From the NCBI GenBank assembly GCA_027489875.1, contig JAIXZE010000311.1, positions 1-64,000 on the forward strand: a stretch of DNA of 64,000 nt, read 5' to 3'. The translations under genes were made by a program, and so were the position numbers. Origin of the DNA: Verrucomicrobiales bacterium. GTDB taxonomy: Bacteria; Verrucomicrobiota; Verrucomicrobiia; Limisphaerales; UBA9464. Below the pieces are notes generated by a model. It searched no databases. It saw only the letters and a program-made list of their open reading frames with translations, and was not told the origin of the DNA. Of this stretch, positions 54,162-63,241 are shown in pieces. The first letter of the stretch is position 1. Every line of letters starts with the position of its first letter.

Positions 54162-54769
54162 CCATCCAGTGCCACCCGGTGCCTGCGCGCCTTCTCGGCT
54201 TCGTAAATGGATTGGACACGGCGCAGATCCCATTCCCGCGTCTCACTGACCACCAGATAATCAAAATGCACCGCCTCGGCGACCTCGGCTGGGGCTGCGG
54301 ACAAACGTCGGGCAACGACCTCCTCGGATTCCGAGCCACGTCCACGCAACCGGGATTCCAGTTCAACCAGGGTCCGGGGCGTCAGGAAGACCGTCGCCAA
54401 TGCAGACCGGATCTCAGGGTCTGCCTCGGCCACCTTTCGGATCGAAGCCGCCCCCTGCACGTCGATGTTGAGGAGCACGTCGGAACCCGACCGCAGAACA
54501 TCCACCACACTCGACCGAAGGGTTCCGTAGCGGTTCCCGTAGACAAGGGCCTGCTCCAGGAACTCGCCGGCCGCCATGCGGCGCTCAAACTCGGGCATCG
54601 ACAGGAAATGATAGTCCTGCCCATTGACCTCCCCAGGCCGGGGCGAGCGGGTGGTACAGGTGATCACACGCTTCAACGCCGGGTTCTGGGTCAGCATGGA
54701 GGCACAGACGGTCGTCTTCCCTCCACCGGACGGTGCCGAGATCAACAAGAGGACTCCGGACTTCGTCAT
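54146..54769 (-). CDS. gmk: Guanylate kinase
   Basis: The protein has 207 residues from ATG at 54769, chosen because ggag lies 9 bases upstream and the length fits the family. It shows LLISAPSGGGKTT (P-loop), TCTTRSPRPGEVNGQDYHF (GMP-binding region), YGNRYGT and LLNIDVQGAASIR. It converts GMP to GDP with ATP. Upstream in-frame ATGs at 54784 and 54799 also exist; the last would overlap the yicC stop. The yicC-gmk order is widespread in bacteria. Confidence 0.95.
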   Translation of the reverse strand: MTKSGVLLLISAPSGGGKTTVCASMLTQNPALKRVITCTTRSPRPGEVNGQDYHFLSMPEFERRMAAGEFLEQALVYGNRYGTLRSSVVDVLRSGSDVLLNIDVQGAASIRKVAEADPEIRSALATVFLTPRTLVELESRLRGRGSESEEVVARRLSAAPAEVAEAVHFDYLVVSETREWDLRRVQSIYEAEKARRHRVALDGWRVL

Positions 54770-54788
54770 GCTTTCTGGCTCCATGGTT

Positions 54789-55664
54789 TCACTCGACATT
54801 CTGCGCCTGCTCGCGGAACCGCTCCAGCTCCGTCTTCAATCGCACCACCTCGGCCGAAATCAGCGCGTCATTCGCCTTGGATCCAATCGTGTTGATCTCG
54901 CGGTTCATTTCCTGCGCGAGGAAGTCCAGCGTCCGGCCCACGGCATCCTTCGAACGGCGACAATCCTCGAACTGCTGGAAGTGGCTGGCCAACCGGGCGA
55001 GTTCTTCCGAGATGTCAGACCGGTCCGCATAGACGACCAGTTCCTTCAGGATCCGCTCGTCCTCGACGGAAATCCCCTCCAGCCCTGCCGCCCGCAACCG
55101 CTGGGTCAGGGCCTCCCGATACCGGACCATGACCTGCGGCGCGCGTTCGCGAACGCGTTCTGTCGCTTCTCGAAGCAGGCGGATACGATCCGAAAGATCG
55201 GAAGCAAGCGCCTCTCCCTCGCGCCGGCGCATCTGATCCATCGATCCCAACGCTGCCCGAAGGGCTTCTTCGAGCGTGCCCCAATGGATCTCGGCGTCGC
55301 TTCCGCCCGATCCGGCTTCAAGAACACCCGGGCACCGGATCAGGACCTCCAGTGAAGGCACTTCAGCACGGCCCAACTCCATGGCGAGCCGGGCGAGTTC
55401 CGCAGCGTAAGCCTTGGCGACCGCAACATTCACCCGGGCAGGTGCCATGCCTCCCGGCAGCTCCAGCTGAACACGAACCTCGCAACGTCCGCGGGACACC
55501 ATGGTTCCAACCAAGTCCCGAACCCGGGCTTCCAGAGGGACCAGCAACTCAGGCAATTGAACCATGATCTCCGTCTGGCGACGGTTCACGGCGCGCAACT
55601 CCACCACCACCCGCACGCCATCCCGCGTGCATTCACCCCGGCCTTGGCCGGTCATCGATCGCAT
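54789..55664 (-). CDS. yicC: YicC family endoribonuclease-like protein
   Basis: The 291-residue protein begins MRSMTGQGRGE, the hallmark N-terminus of YicC. It has the ELRAVNRRQTEIMVQLP region and ends with the DUF1732 domain (ISVEDERILKELVVYADRSDISEEL, EELARLASHFQQF, GRTLDFLAQEMNREINTIGSKAND). E. coli YicC has been described as an RNase. Linkage to gmk supports the call. The upstream methionine six codons earlier is less like the family. Confidence 0.93.
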   Translation of the reverse strand: MRSMTGQGRGECTRDGVRVVVELRAVNRRQTEIMVQLPELLVPLEARVRDLVGTMVSRGRCEVRVQLELPGGMAPARVNVAVAKAYAAELARLAMELGRAEVPSLEVLIRCPGVLEAGSGGSDAEIHWGTLEEALRAALGSMDQMRRREGEALASDLSDRIRLLREATERVRERAPQVMVRYREALTQRLRAAGLEGISVEDERILKELVVYADRSDISEELARLASHFQQFEDCRRSKDAVGRTLDFLAQEMNREINTIGSKANDALISAEVVRLKTELERFREQAQNVE

Positions 55665-55733
55665 GCGGAAACCCTGCGGCAACCCGCGCCGGAGCGGGAA
55701 GGATTATTCCCTGCGGGTGCCGCGGCTCCGGAA

Positions 55734-57167
55734 TCACCCGATCCCGCCAAAGTCTGCCGTTGGCCTCGGCAGCGCGCGTTCCGTCTCCCCCATGCGGTGG
55801 CCGAACCCGGTTCCCCGGATGGTTTCCAATCGGATGCACCCTCCCCGGCGCCGGTACAGATCCGGGTGGATGGCCGCCTCGGGCGTGCTCGCCTCGGGAT
55901 AGAACTGCATCGAGTTCGTCTCAACCCCCATGATGGTTGGAACATGGGCAGCCAGCAGGGCATGCGTCACCTGGGCCAGCATCGGATTCGTCAGGTCCTG
56001 CACCATCAAGGTCATCCCGTGCGCCTGGGCCCAGCACGCCGAGAGAAGTGCACCGGTCTGCGTCTTGCACGTTTTGAGTGCTACCCCCGTCCAACCCAAC
56101 TCCTGCCCCCGCCGAACCTGCGTCCAGTCATGCGCGCTTTCATCCAGGAAGAGGGGCTTGCGCGCTGCGACCGAATGCACCGCGATCGGATGCTCCGCCA
56201 GCTCATAGGGGAACGGTTGTTCGACGTAGAGAAGGCTCCCGTAAAGCCTCGGGTGTTCGTCACGCAATCGGTCGAGGATCGCAGTGACATAGTCTGGATC
56301 CGAAACCGTGCAGTTGAAGTCCGCCGTCAGCCACTCCACGCCCTCGGCTTCGGCAACTTTCCAGACCTGGATCAGCCGTGCCTCGTCCCAATTCTGATCG
56401 GTTCCGCGCAACTTGACCTTGAGGCATGTGAGACCGTCCCGGCGTATCCAGTCCCGAAGCAGCACAGGATGCGCGTCATTGGGCTCCGTTCCGGTCAACT
56501 CCTCCTCTGTCACGGGATCAAGTCCCCCCACCAGATGCCATGCTTTCAAGGCTTCCACCCGTTGTGGCCGGAGGAACTCACGAACCTCACGTCCGGTGAA
56601 TCGGACGGCAGATCCGGCAGCCGGGGCAAGGAAGTCGGAAAGTGCACGCCGCATCCAACCGCTGCGATACGTCTCGTAGGTCGGCACGCAGTGCAGCCGT
56701 CCGTACGCATCATGCAAGGCGAGGTCGAATGCAGAACACGCGACGAGCGCAGCCAGCCAAGGCATGGGTTGGACCGCCTCCCCGGCATGCGACAAGCGGC
56801 TCGCGTTGAAATCCGACCAGAGCCGCGGAAGCAACAGCGTGATGAAATCGTGGCCGAGTTCCATCGGATGTCCCCAGTCTCCGAAGTTGGCCCAGGAATG
56901 GGCCAGCAGTTCCGTGAAGAGGCAGAGCGCCGCATGCCGTGGAGCGTACGGCGCGGCCGATGGCCAAACCCATTGCACGCTCAGGGGCGTCTCTCCCCAA
57001 CCATCCGCAATCCGGCCATCGCGCCCCACGACCCGCACGCGCACCCGCGCACACGTCACTGAGGTCAACGCCTCCGTGCCGAACTTCAAGGGAACCCGAG
57101 TGGTCACAGGCAACAACCACAGGGTTGCCCCCGTCACCCGAAAGTCGGTGGGATTCTCATGCTCCAT
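55734..57167 (-). CDS. Enolase-superfamily (mandelate racemase/muconate-cycloisomerase-like) enzyme
   Basis: The 477-residue protein has the superfamily catalytic elements: KVKLRG with the KxK base, TADFN as first metal ligand, YVEQPF as second, LDESAHDW as third region, and ALKTCKTQTGA with the opposing lysine. The N-terminal capping domain is longer than usual. These enzymes abstract a proton next to a carboxylate; the substrate is not predictable here. It follows the rhomboid gene by 63 bases on the same strand and ends 69 bases before yicC. Confidence 0.82.
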   Translation of the reverse strand: MEHENPTDFRVTGATLWLLPVTTRVPLKFGTEALTSVTCARVRVRVVGRDGRIADGWGETPLSVQWVWPSAAPYAPRHAALCLFTELLAHSWANFGDWGHPMELGHDFITLLLPRLWSDFNASRLSHAGEAVQPMPWLAALVACSAFDLALHDAYGRLHCVPTYETYRSGWMRRALSDFLAPAAGSAVRFTGREVREFLRPQRVEALKAWHLVGGLDPVTEEELTGTEPNDAHPVLLRDWIRRDGLTCLKVKLRGTDQNWDEARLIQVWKVAEAEGVEWLTADFNCTVSDPDYVTAILDRLRDEHPRLYGSLLYVEQPFPYELAEHPIAVHSVAARKPLFLDESAHDWTQVRRGQELGWTGVALKTCKTQTGALLSACWAQAHGMTLMVQDLTNPMLAQVTHALLAAHVPTIMGVETNSMQFYPEASTPEAAIHPDLYRRRGGCIRLETIRGTGFGHRMGETERALPRPTADFGGIG

Positions 57168-57230
57168 GACGGTGGACTACCCCCGATGGCGTCTCGGGCA
57201 CAATCACGGATTCCGCGACCATCGCAGACT

Positions 57231-58070
57231 TCACCCCCCGGACCGGGAACTGTCCTGCAACTTGCGTCGTTCATCAGCAGTGAGGGAACCAATCCCTCTC
57301 CGCGCAATCTTCTCCAGGATCCGGTCGATTTCCTCCCGAGCCTCACGACGCGCCCGATTTTCATCGAGATGCCCAAACCGACCCGCAGGGGGTGTCGCTG
57401 GAGCCTTCCGGAAGCGGGCCACGGTGCTCCGCCAGTTGACAATGTCCCGACCGAGAACCAACAGGCACGTGATCGAAAAAGCCAGAGCCCCGGCGAACAA
57501 CCAAGGACTGCGCAGGCAGGCTTGGGAGTCGATGAGAAGGGCCAGGAGGAGCCCCACCGCTGCACCTCCAAAGTGCGCGTCGTGCCCGATCCTTCCCCCG
57601 CCCTGCTTCAAGGCAATGAACGTCCCCACCAGATACAACAGGGCGAAGATCGGTCCCGGCACAGGAATGGGTATCAGGAACAGCATCACATCTGTCCCAG
57701 GAACCAGAAAGATCGCGGCAAACATGACACCGCAAACCCCGCCGGACGCCCCGAGCGCGGAATATTCCTCATTCCGATGAAGCCACAGTGAAAGGAGGGA
57801 TCCGCCCAGGATCGACACCACATAAATGAAGACCAGCACCCACGGGCCATGGCCCAACTCCAAGGCCTTTCCAAAGGAATGGAGTGCCATCAGGTTGAAG
57901 ATCACATGCATCCAGTCCGCATGGATCAACGCCGAGGTCAGGAGGCGGTGGTACTCCTTCCGGACCAGGATATCGCGCGGTCGGAAGAGCAACCGGTCGG
58001 TCCAGATCGGCTTTTGGAAGGCAATCAGCGTCACGATCCCCGTGATGACGACAATGAAGAGGGTGGCCAT
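57231..58070 (-). CDS. Rhomboid-family intramembrane serine protease
   Basis: The 279-residue protein has about six helices, with the rhomboid features HADWMHVIFNLMALHSFG (HxxxxHxxxN), the nucleophile in GASGG (Ser109) and the catalytic histidine in HDAHFGGAAVG (His166). The dyad is intact, so it should be an active intramembrane protease. A cytoplasmic C-terminal tail from ~215 is basic and helical (ENRARREAREEIDRILEKIA, LTADERRKLQ). It is divergent from the Nudix gene and upstream of the enolase-family gene. Confidence 0.9.
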   Translation of the reverse strand: MATLFIVVITGIVTLIAFQKPIWTDRLLFRPRDILVRKEYHRLLTSALIHADWMHVIFNLMALHSFGKALELGHGPWVLVFIYVVSILGGSLLSLWLHRNEEYSALGASGGVCGVMFAAIFLVPGTDVMLFLIPIPVPGPIFALLYLVGTFIALKQGGGRIGHDAHFGGAAVGLLLALLIDSQACLRSPWLFAGALAFSITCLLVLGRDIVNWRSTVARFRKAPATPPAGRFGHLDENRARREAREEIDRILEKIARRGIGSLTADERRKLQDSSRSGG

Positions 58071-58214
58071 GCGTTCAGGATTCCGCTGCAGATCAGCGTG
58101 CGAACGTTGTTAGCCCAACCCACCCGAAAGCACCGGGCAAGCCTGTTCTCAGGCACTTCGAAAACCACTCATCGCTTTCTCTCCCATCGTCACCCCGGTA
58201 CAAGAGCCGCCTTC

Positions 58215-58784
58215 ATGGATCCTGAATCATCCATCCGTCCGTGGCCGCGCCTGAGCACCCGACCCGTCGGGGACTTCCGGATCTTCACGATCCGCTCCGA
58301 CGTCAAGGTCGCCCCCAGAACCGGCAAGGAACACGACTTCTACGTCATCGACTGCGTCAACTGGGTGAATGCCTGCGCGGTCACCAAGGACCGCAAACTC
58401 GTGATGATCGAACAGTACCGGCATGGATCCGACACCATCGAACTGGAGGTCCCCGGAGGCATGCTCGATCCTGATGAATCTGACCCTGTCATCGGCGGCC
58501 AGCGCGAACTGCGCGAGGAAACCGGCTACACGGGACAGCGGGCACGGGTGATCGGCGAAATGTTCCCGAACGCGGCCATCATGAGCAACCGGTGCCACAC
58601 CCTTCTCGTCGAGGACGCCCAACTGACCCATCCAACCGAGTTTGACCATGGCGAGGACATCCGGGTTGTGTTGGTGCCCCTCGAGGACATCCCGCGCCAT
58701 ATCGCCTCGGGGCGGATCCGTCACGCCATCGTTCTTGCGGCCTTGCACCACTTCGACCTCTGGCAACGAGGGTACATCCCCTGA
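58215..58784 (+). CDS. Nudix hydrolase (ADP-ribose pyrophosphatase type)
   Basis: This 189-residue protein has the Nudix box GGMLDPDESDPVIGGQRELR followed by EETGY, with the REL-EE-G core intact for metal binding. An upstream beta half (DFYVIDCVNWVNACAVTKDRK, LVMIEQYRHGSDTIELEVPGG) has the pattern of ADP-ribose pyrophosphatases. It probably hydrolyses ADP-ribose or a related nucleotide sugar. The start MDPESS gives a family-length protein; the open frame upstream overlaps the divergent rhomboid gene. Confidence 0.88.
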   Translation: MDPESSIRPWPRLSTRPVGDFRIFTIRSDVKVAPRTGKEHDFYVIDCVNWVNACAVTKDRKLVMIEQYRHGSDTIELEVPGGMLDPDESDPVIGGQRELREETGYTGQRARVIGEMFPNAAIMSNRCHTLLVEDAQLTHPTEFDHGEDIRVVLVPLEDIPRHIASGRIRHAIVLAALHHFDLWQRGYIP

Positions 58785-58832
58785 CGCAGCGGGCGGACCG
58801 CTAATCCAGGAGTGGTTCAAGCCCCAGCCATT

Positions 58833-61451
58833 TCAGGGACCAAACACCCGGACACGGACGAAGATGTTGCCGGCCTCGGGTAACGGCACCTCGACGTCCT
58901 CATCCGTAGCCGTCCATCGCGGCCGATTCGAAGGATGGTCCACGGCGACCCAGGGCCCGTGCATTGTTCCCGCCGTTTCAACGCGGAAATCCCGGTGGGC
59001 CTTTCGCAGGAAGCGCACGGAGGGAGCCCGACCCCGGCCTGCCACAACTTCCGGACGCCATCGATCCACCGCGTACTGTGGGAGGGTACCGACGAGAAAT
59101 TCATGTTCATTGGAATCCCCGTCCTGATCCGGATCCGCATCAGGCTCACGATCGAGGGAAGTTCCAGATGCCAATTGCAAGGCCACCCAATTGGTGAACG
59201 ACGGCCTCTGCGGAAGCGAATTGGTGATCCATTGCCCCAGCAGACTGATCGCTTGCGTGTTCAGAACGGCGGTGCCCAAAGGCGGCATGTGCAGCGGCCC
59301 GAATTCACTCAACCGGCGATACATGATGGAGCCTTCCGTCGATCCCACTTCGACGATGTTGGTGGCGAAGATCTGATACCCGGTGCTGGCCTGGTGGATG
59401 GCCAACTGGCCAACGATTGATGCCTTTGCCAAGGGTGTTTCCACCCGAGAGTCCCACAGGGATCGATTGCCGCTTCCGGGTTGATGGCAAGAGCTGCAGT
59501 TGACTGCCAGGTAGGAGCGAACGCGATGCTCGAGAGACACGCTCTCATCCTCGAGGGATGGATGGGCGGGAAGAAGGTTTGGTTGGATCACCGGACTTCC
59601 CTCGAAGTAACCCGCATGAAGCAGGGCCAGAAGCTGGTTGGTTCCTCCGGCCCCGGGACGGTTCAACTGGGCCACGTTAAACGAGAGGGAATGGCCTCCG
59701 ATGGCCGTGTGGCAGGTGAGACACTCCGTCCTGCTGGGATAGCGCCAGCGCTGGACGCGGCGCCCGTTGGGGGTCTCGATCTCCAGATCTTCCTCGCCCC
59801 CGGATGCGTCCACCAGCTCCGCATCGGTTCCAGCCACATTCCACCGGTAGGTCACCCCATACACCCCATCCTCCGTGCGAACGATGACCCGGGTCTCCAG
59901 ACGCCTCCGAAGCTCGGGATCCACTTCGCTGATGGGAAAGTCAAAGTGCTTCACCCAAACCGATCCGACCGGCGAGTTCCAGTTGCCGTTCGCGTTGAAC
60001 TCGATGCGCTCCGTGCCTTCGGGCAGGCCAAACCATCGACTCTTGATCGCGTGATCCGACCAGAACGGTTGATTCACGTCGTAGCCCACCAATCCGACCG
60101 CGGGCTTCAGCGTTGTCGTTGATTCAAACAGACCGGTCTCCGAAAGCATTCGCGGAAGGACCACCGTGTTGGTCACCCGTACCAAACGCTTGAGGACCGC
60201 ACCTCCGAGAAGAATGCTACCGTCCAGCGGGTCCTTCGCGATCGTGGCGATGTTTTCCACGAAGGCCAGCATCTCAGGAGGCCCGTGGCGGCCGTCCGCC
60301 AGAAGTGGCATGGCGTAGATTTGGCCGGTCCAGTCCGCAAAAAGGTACTTTCCGTCGAGCTCGGGTTGTCGAGGATCCCGATACAGGTGGCTGCCCGTGA
60401 TCGCGACACGGGCTTCGGTGTGCTCGTACTCGTAGATCGGATCGGCCAGGCCACTCCTCGGGACGAAGAAAGGCCATGGATTGGACCCCTCCTTCCAGTA
60501 CCACCCGTGATGCTTTCCGCGGCCAACGATGTTGATCTCCTCCCGGTGGGAAACACCCACGTCGTTCGCGTAAAGATCCCCCGTCTCACTATCGAACGAC
60601 ATCCGCCACGGGTTGCGGAAACCGACCGCCCAAAACTCGGTCCGCAGGTTCTCAAGCCGCATGTCGAAGTTCAGATTGTCCTCACCGATGATGTAATTCG
60701 TCCGGTTGAAGTAGGGGTTGTCCGGCGGAACCAGATAAGTCCCCGGATGAACGGAAGGATGCGGGTTCGGTGGAAGCCCCCCCGGACGTTGATCCGGATC
60801 GATGCGGAGGATGGCCGAGAAAAAGTTGGAATCCCATCGACCCGCATTGTCCCAGCCGTAGGTGTAGCCTTCATCCCCGAGCGAGACGTAGAGGTACCCG
60901 TCAGGACCAAAGTGCATGTCCCCGGCGTAGTGCAATCCTCCGCGGTGCAATTGCGTGATCAATGGCCATTCACTGTCCGGAAGGGCACGCTCCGGATTCT
61001 GCGGATCGACCGAAAACCGGGAAAGGCGGACGTAGATGTTCGTCGAACCCTCCGGTTGAAGGCAGTAGTACACGAAGAAGTACCCGTTGGTGCCATATCC
61101 TGGGTGAAAGACGATGGAACACAGCCCGCTCTCGCCGCCGGTCACCACCCGGTCCTGGAGGTCGAGAAAGACGTTGGTCCGGTTACCTTGTGACCGGTCC
61201 AGACTGCGGATCACCCCGCCCAACCCCGCGGTGATGAGCACCTGCGGCCGCCCTGGCAGCGAGGTGATTGTCACCACGGGCGTTTTGATCTCCAAAGGCA
61301 GATCCTCAGCAATCCATCCCGCCGTCGGCGCTTCGAAAGGCATGCTGTGGTCCACCCGTCCTGGAGCAGCCCAAGCCAATCGAAAGCAAGCAGCGAAAAG
61401 GAATGACAAGAAGAGCAGCCGACCCGGTCCCACGCGTGTCCGTCTGTTCAT
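58833..61451 (-). CDS. Secreted soluble-glucose-dehydrogenase-like propeller fused to di-haem region
   Basis: The 872-residue protein has a signal peptide (LLFLSFLFAACFRLAWA). The N-terminal ~60-440 is a GdhB-like six-bladed propeller (GGESGLCSIVFHPGYGTNGYF, HFGPDGYLYVSLGDEG, FWAVGFRNPWRMSFD, GHHGWYWKEGSNPWP-type motifs). The C-terminal ~480-780 resembles the cytochrome-like SO2930 family, with CLTCH and CSSCH haem sites. A calcium-loop-like segment (DREPDADPDQDGDSNEHEF) and a final beta region follow. It is probably a periplasmic sugar or alcohol dehydrogenase passing electrons to its own haems; PQQ binding is inference. The start was set by the signal peptide. Confidence 0.85.
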   Translation of the reverse strand: MNRRTRVGPGRLLFLSFLFAACFRLAWAAPGRVDHSMPFEAPTAGWIAEDLPLEIKTPVVTITSLPGRPQVLITAGLGGVIRSLDRSQGNRTNVFLDLQDRVVTGGESGLCSIVFHPGYGTNGYFFVYYCLQPEGSTNIYVRLSRFSVDPQNPERALPDSEWPLITQLHRGGLHYAGDMHFGPDGYLYVSLGDEGYTYGWDNAGRWDSNFFSAILRIDPDQRPGGLPPNPHPSVHPGTYLVPPDNPYFNRTNYIIGEDNLNFDMRLENLRTEFWAVGFRNPWRMSFDSETGDLYANDVGVSHREEINIVGRGKHHGWYWKEGSNPWPFFVPRSGLADPIYEYEHTEARVAITGSHLYRDPRQPELDGKYLFADWTGQIYAMPLLADGRHGPPEMLAFVENIATIAKDPLDGSILLGGAVLKRLVRVTNTVVLPRMLSETGLFESTTTLKPAVGLVGYDVNQPFWSDHAIKSRWFGLPEGTERIEFNANGNWNSPVGSVWVKHFDFPISEVDPELRRRLETRVIVRTEDGVYGVTYRWNVAGTDAELVDASGGEEDLEIETPNGRRVQRWRYPSRTECLTCHTAIGGHSLSFNVAQLNRPGAGGTNQLLALLHAGYFEGSPVIQPNLLPAHPSLEDESVSLEHRVRSYLAVNCSSCHQPGSGNRSLWDSRVETPLAKASIVGQLAIHQASTGYQIFATNIVEVGSTEGSIMYRRLSEFGPLHMPPLGTAVLNTQAISLLGQWITNSLPQRPSFTNWVALQLASGTSLDREPDADPDQDGDSNEHEFLVGTLPQYAVDRWRPEVVAGRGRAPSVRFLRKAHRDFRVETAGTMHGPWVAVDHPSNRPRWTATDEDVEVPLPEAGNIFVRVRVFGP

Positions 61452-61608
61452 TTCCAGTTTCCGAAAGTGCAGCAAGCCTAAGGCCATCCTCCCCAATGAC
61501 AAGGAGGCCACCCCAAAAGACCCGAGACATTCCTTCCACCCATGACGGCGCTGGCGGAGCAATGGTTTCAAACTCGATAAGTCTTTTGTCTCCGGTAGTC
61601 TGTCCGAC

Positions 61609-62541
61609 ATGTCCGCAGGGGGCCTGCTCTCGATCTACATTGCCGTCGTGTTCCTCGGAGGAGCCATGCTCGCTCCCTGGGTCTGGCATGCCGTCCAAAG
61701 CCTTGCGAACCTCTTGCCGGCACTCCATGGCATCGCGGACCAACCGTTCCATCGCTATGTCAATCGTTGCCTCCTTGTTCTGGCGCTGGGTGGACTCTGG
61801 CCCCTCTTCAGGCGTTCCGGCATCCATTCGCGGGCCGGGATTGGCTGGACCGGGCCGTGGGTCAGGCCGCTGATGGCTGGATCTACCCTGGGTTTGCTGG
61901 CCATGGGTGGGGTCGCGGTGATCGCCATCTCCTGTGGTGGCCGCCAGTGGGTCCCTCCATCTGAGTTTCTGACTTGGCTTCGACGCCTTGCCTCCGCTGC
62001 CGGTTCGGCGGTGGTTGTGGCCTTCATGGAAGAACTGCTGTTCCGCGGCTTCCTGCACAGCCTTCTCCGGCGCTCCTATGGATTCCTCACCAGCGCCGCC
62101 GCCAGCAGCGCGGTCTACGCCTGGGTGCATTTCTTTGAGCGCCCTCCACAGGCAGAGTCGGTACACGCGTGGACCGGGATCGCAACACTGGGACAAATGC
62201 TGCGCGGGTTCACGGACCTGCACTCGATGCTGCCTGGATGGCTCAGTCTGGTGGTTGCTGGGGGCTTGCTGGCCTTGGCGCGGGAGCGCACAGGGAGTCT
62301 GGCGTTTGCCATCGGGTTGCACGCGGGATGGATCTTTTGGCTCAAGGTCTACGGCTTCGCCACCGCCGCAGCGCCGGCAACCAATGCCTGGATCTGGGGT
62401 TCAGGGCGCCTTTTTGACGGATGGGTGGCTTTTGGACTAATGATCGTGCAAGCGGTCGTGGTGGCCGCCCTCCTTCAACCCAGCCGATGCCCAGCCCCTC
62501 CCGACTCAGAGCCCCCTTTAGGACAGCCTTCCACGCCTTGA
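61609..62541 (+). CDS. CPBP-family intramembrane metalloprotease
   Basis: The 310-residue protein has about eight helices and the CPBP (Abi) motifs: MEELLFRG (Glu141, Glu142, Arg146), YAWVHFFE (first histidine) and LHAGWIFWL (second histidine). All key residues are present. Related proteins (Rce1, type II CAAX proteases, bacteriocin immunity proteins) are membrane proteases or protective factors. The role here is unknown. Its 3' end overlaps the ComF-like gene by 55 bases in another frame. Confidence 0.88.
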   Translation: MSAGGLLSIYIAVVFLGGAMLAPWVWHAVQSLANLLPALHGIADQPFHRYVNRCLLVLALGGLWPLFRRSGIHSRAGIGWTGPWVRPLMAGSTLGLLAMGGVAVIAISCGGRQWVPPSEFLTWLRRLASAAGSAVVVAFMEELLFRGFLHSLLRRSYGFLTSAAASSAVYAWVHFFERPPQAESVHAWTGIATLGQMLRGFTDLHSMLPGWLSLVVAGGLLALARERTGSLAFAIGLHAGWIFWLKVYGFATAAAPATNAWIWGSGRLFDGWVAFGLMIVQAVVVAALLQPSRCPAPPDSEPPLGQPSTP

Positions 62542-63239
62542 TTGGTCTGCTGTACCCGGAACGATGCCAACTCTGCCTCGCCAACCACGCACGTCCGACG
62601 GATGGGTTGGTCTGCGCCGACTGCCGGGCATCAGTGATTCCCATCCGCCCGCCGGCCTGTGAGCGCTGCGGGCTTCCCTTCCAGGGAGCCTTGACGAACG
62701 GATTCACCTGTCCGAATTGCCACGATCTGGTCCCCGCCTACACCAGAGCCCGCTCCGCCGTGCATGCCAAGGGCTCGGCCCGGGATGCCATCCACCTTTA
62801 CAAGTATCACCGGGCCTATTGGCTCGAACCCTTCTTCTCGGACGTCTGGGTACCCCTCGCCGTCCATGACTTGGGTTCGGAACGTTGGGATGGCATCGTC
62901 CCCGTCCCCCTCCATCCAGTACGGGAACGCGAGCGGGAGTTCAATCAGGCCGAACGTCTTGGACGCCTCCTCGGGTCCGCCCTCCACATACCCGTCCGGA
63001 AGGACTTGGTCATTCGGAGCGAAGCCACTTCAACCCAGACCCGGCTTTCCCGAGACGAACGCGCAAGGAATGTCCGTCGCGCCTTTGCGCCCGTGGCCGG
63101 ACTCTCGATCCCGAACACCCGCTGGATCGTCGTCGATGACGTCCTGACCACAGGTTCCACCACGGATGCCGTGGCCCGGGTGCTGCGCTCGGCCGGGGCC
63201 GAGGAAGTCGTGGTCTGGACGGTGGCCCGTGGCGTGTGA
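62487..63239 (+). CDS. comF: ComF-like phosphoribosyltransferase-domain protein
   Basis: The 250-residue protein has an N-terminal double zinc finger-like set of cysteines (CQLC, CADC, CERCG, CPNC) and a C-terminal PRTase fold with the PRPP-binding signature WIVVDDVLTTGSTTDAVA. This is the ComF/GntX layout. ComF members are needed for DNA uptake in competent bacteria, but many have no proven role. The start MPSPSRLR is 55 bases inside the upstream CPBP gene and fits the family. It converges on rsmA with only two bases between the stops. Confidence 0.87.
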   Translation: MPSPSRLRAPFRTAFHALIGLLYPERCQLCLANHARPTDGLVCADCRASVIPIRPPACERCGLPFQGALTNGFTCPNCHDLVPAYTRARSAVHAKGSARDAIHLYKYHRAYWLEPFFSDVWVPLAVHDLGSERWDGIVPVPLHPVREREREFNQAERLGRLLGSALHIPVRKDLVIRSEATSTQTRLSRDERARNVRRAFAPVAGLSIPNTRWIVVDDVLTTGSTTDAVARVLRSAGAEEVVVWTVARGV

Positions 63240-63241
63240 AC

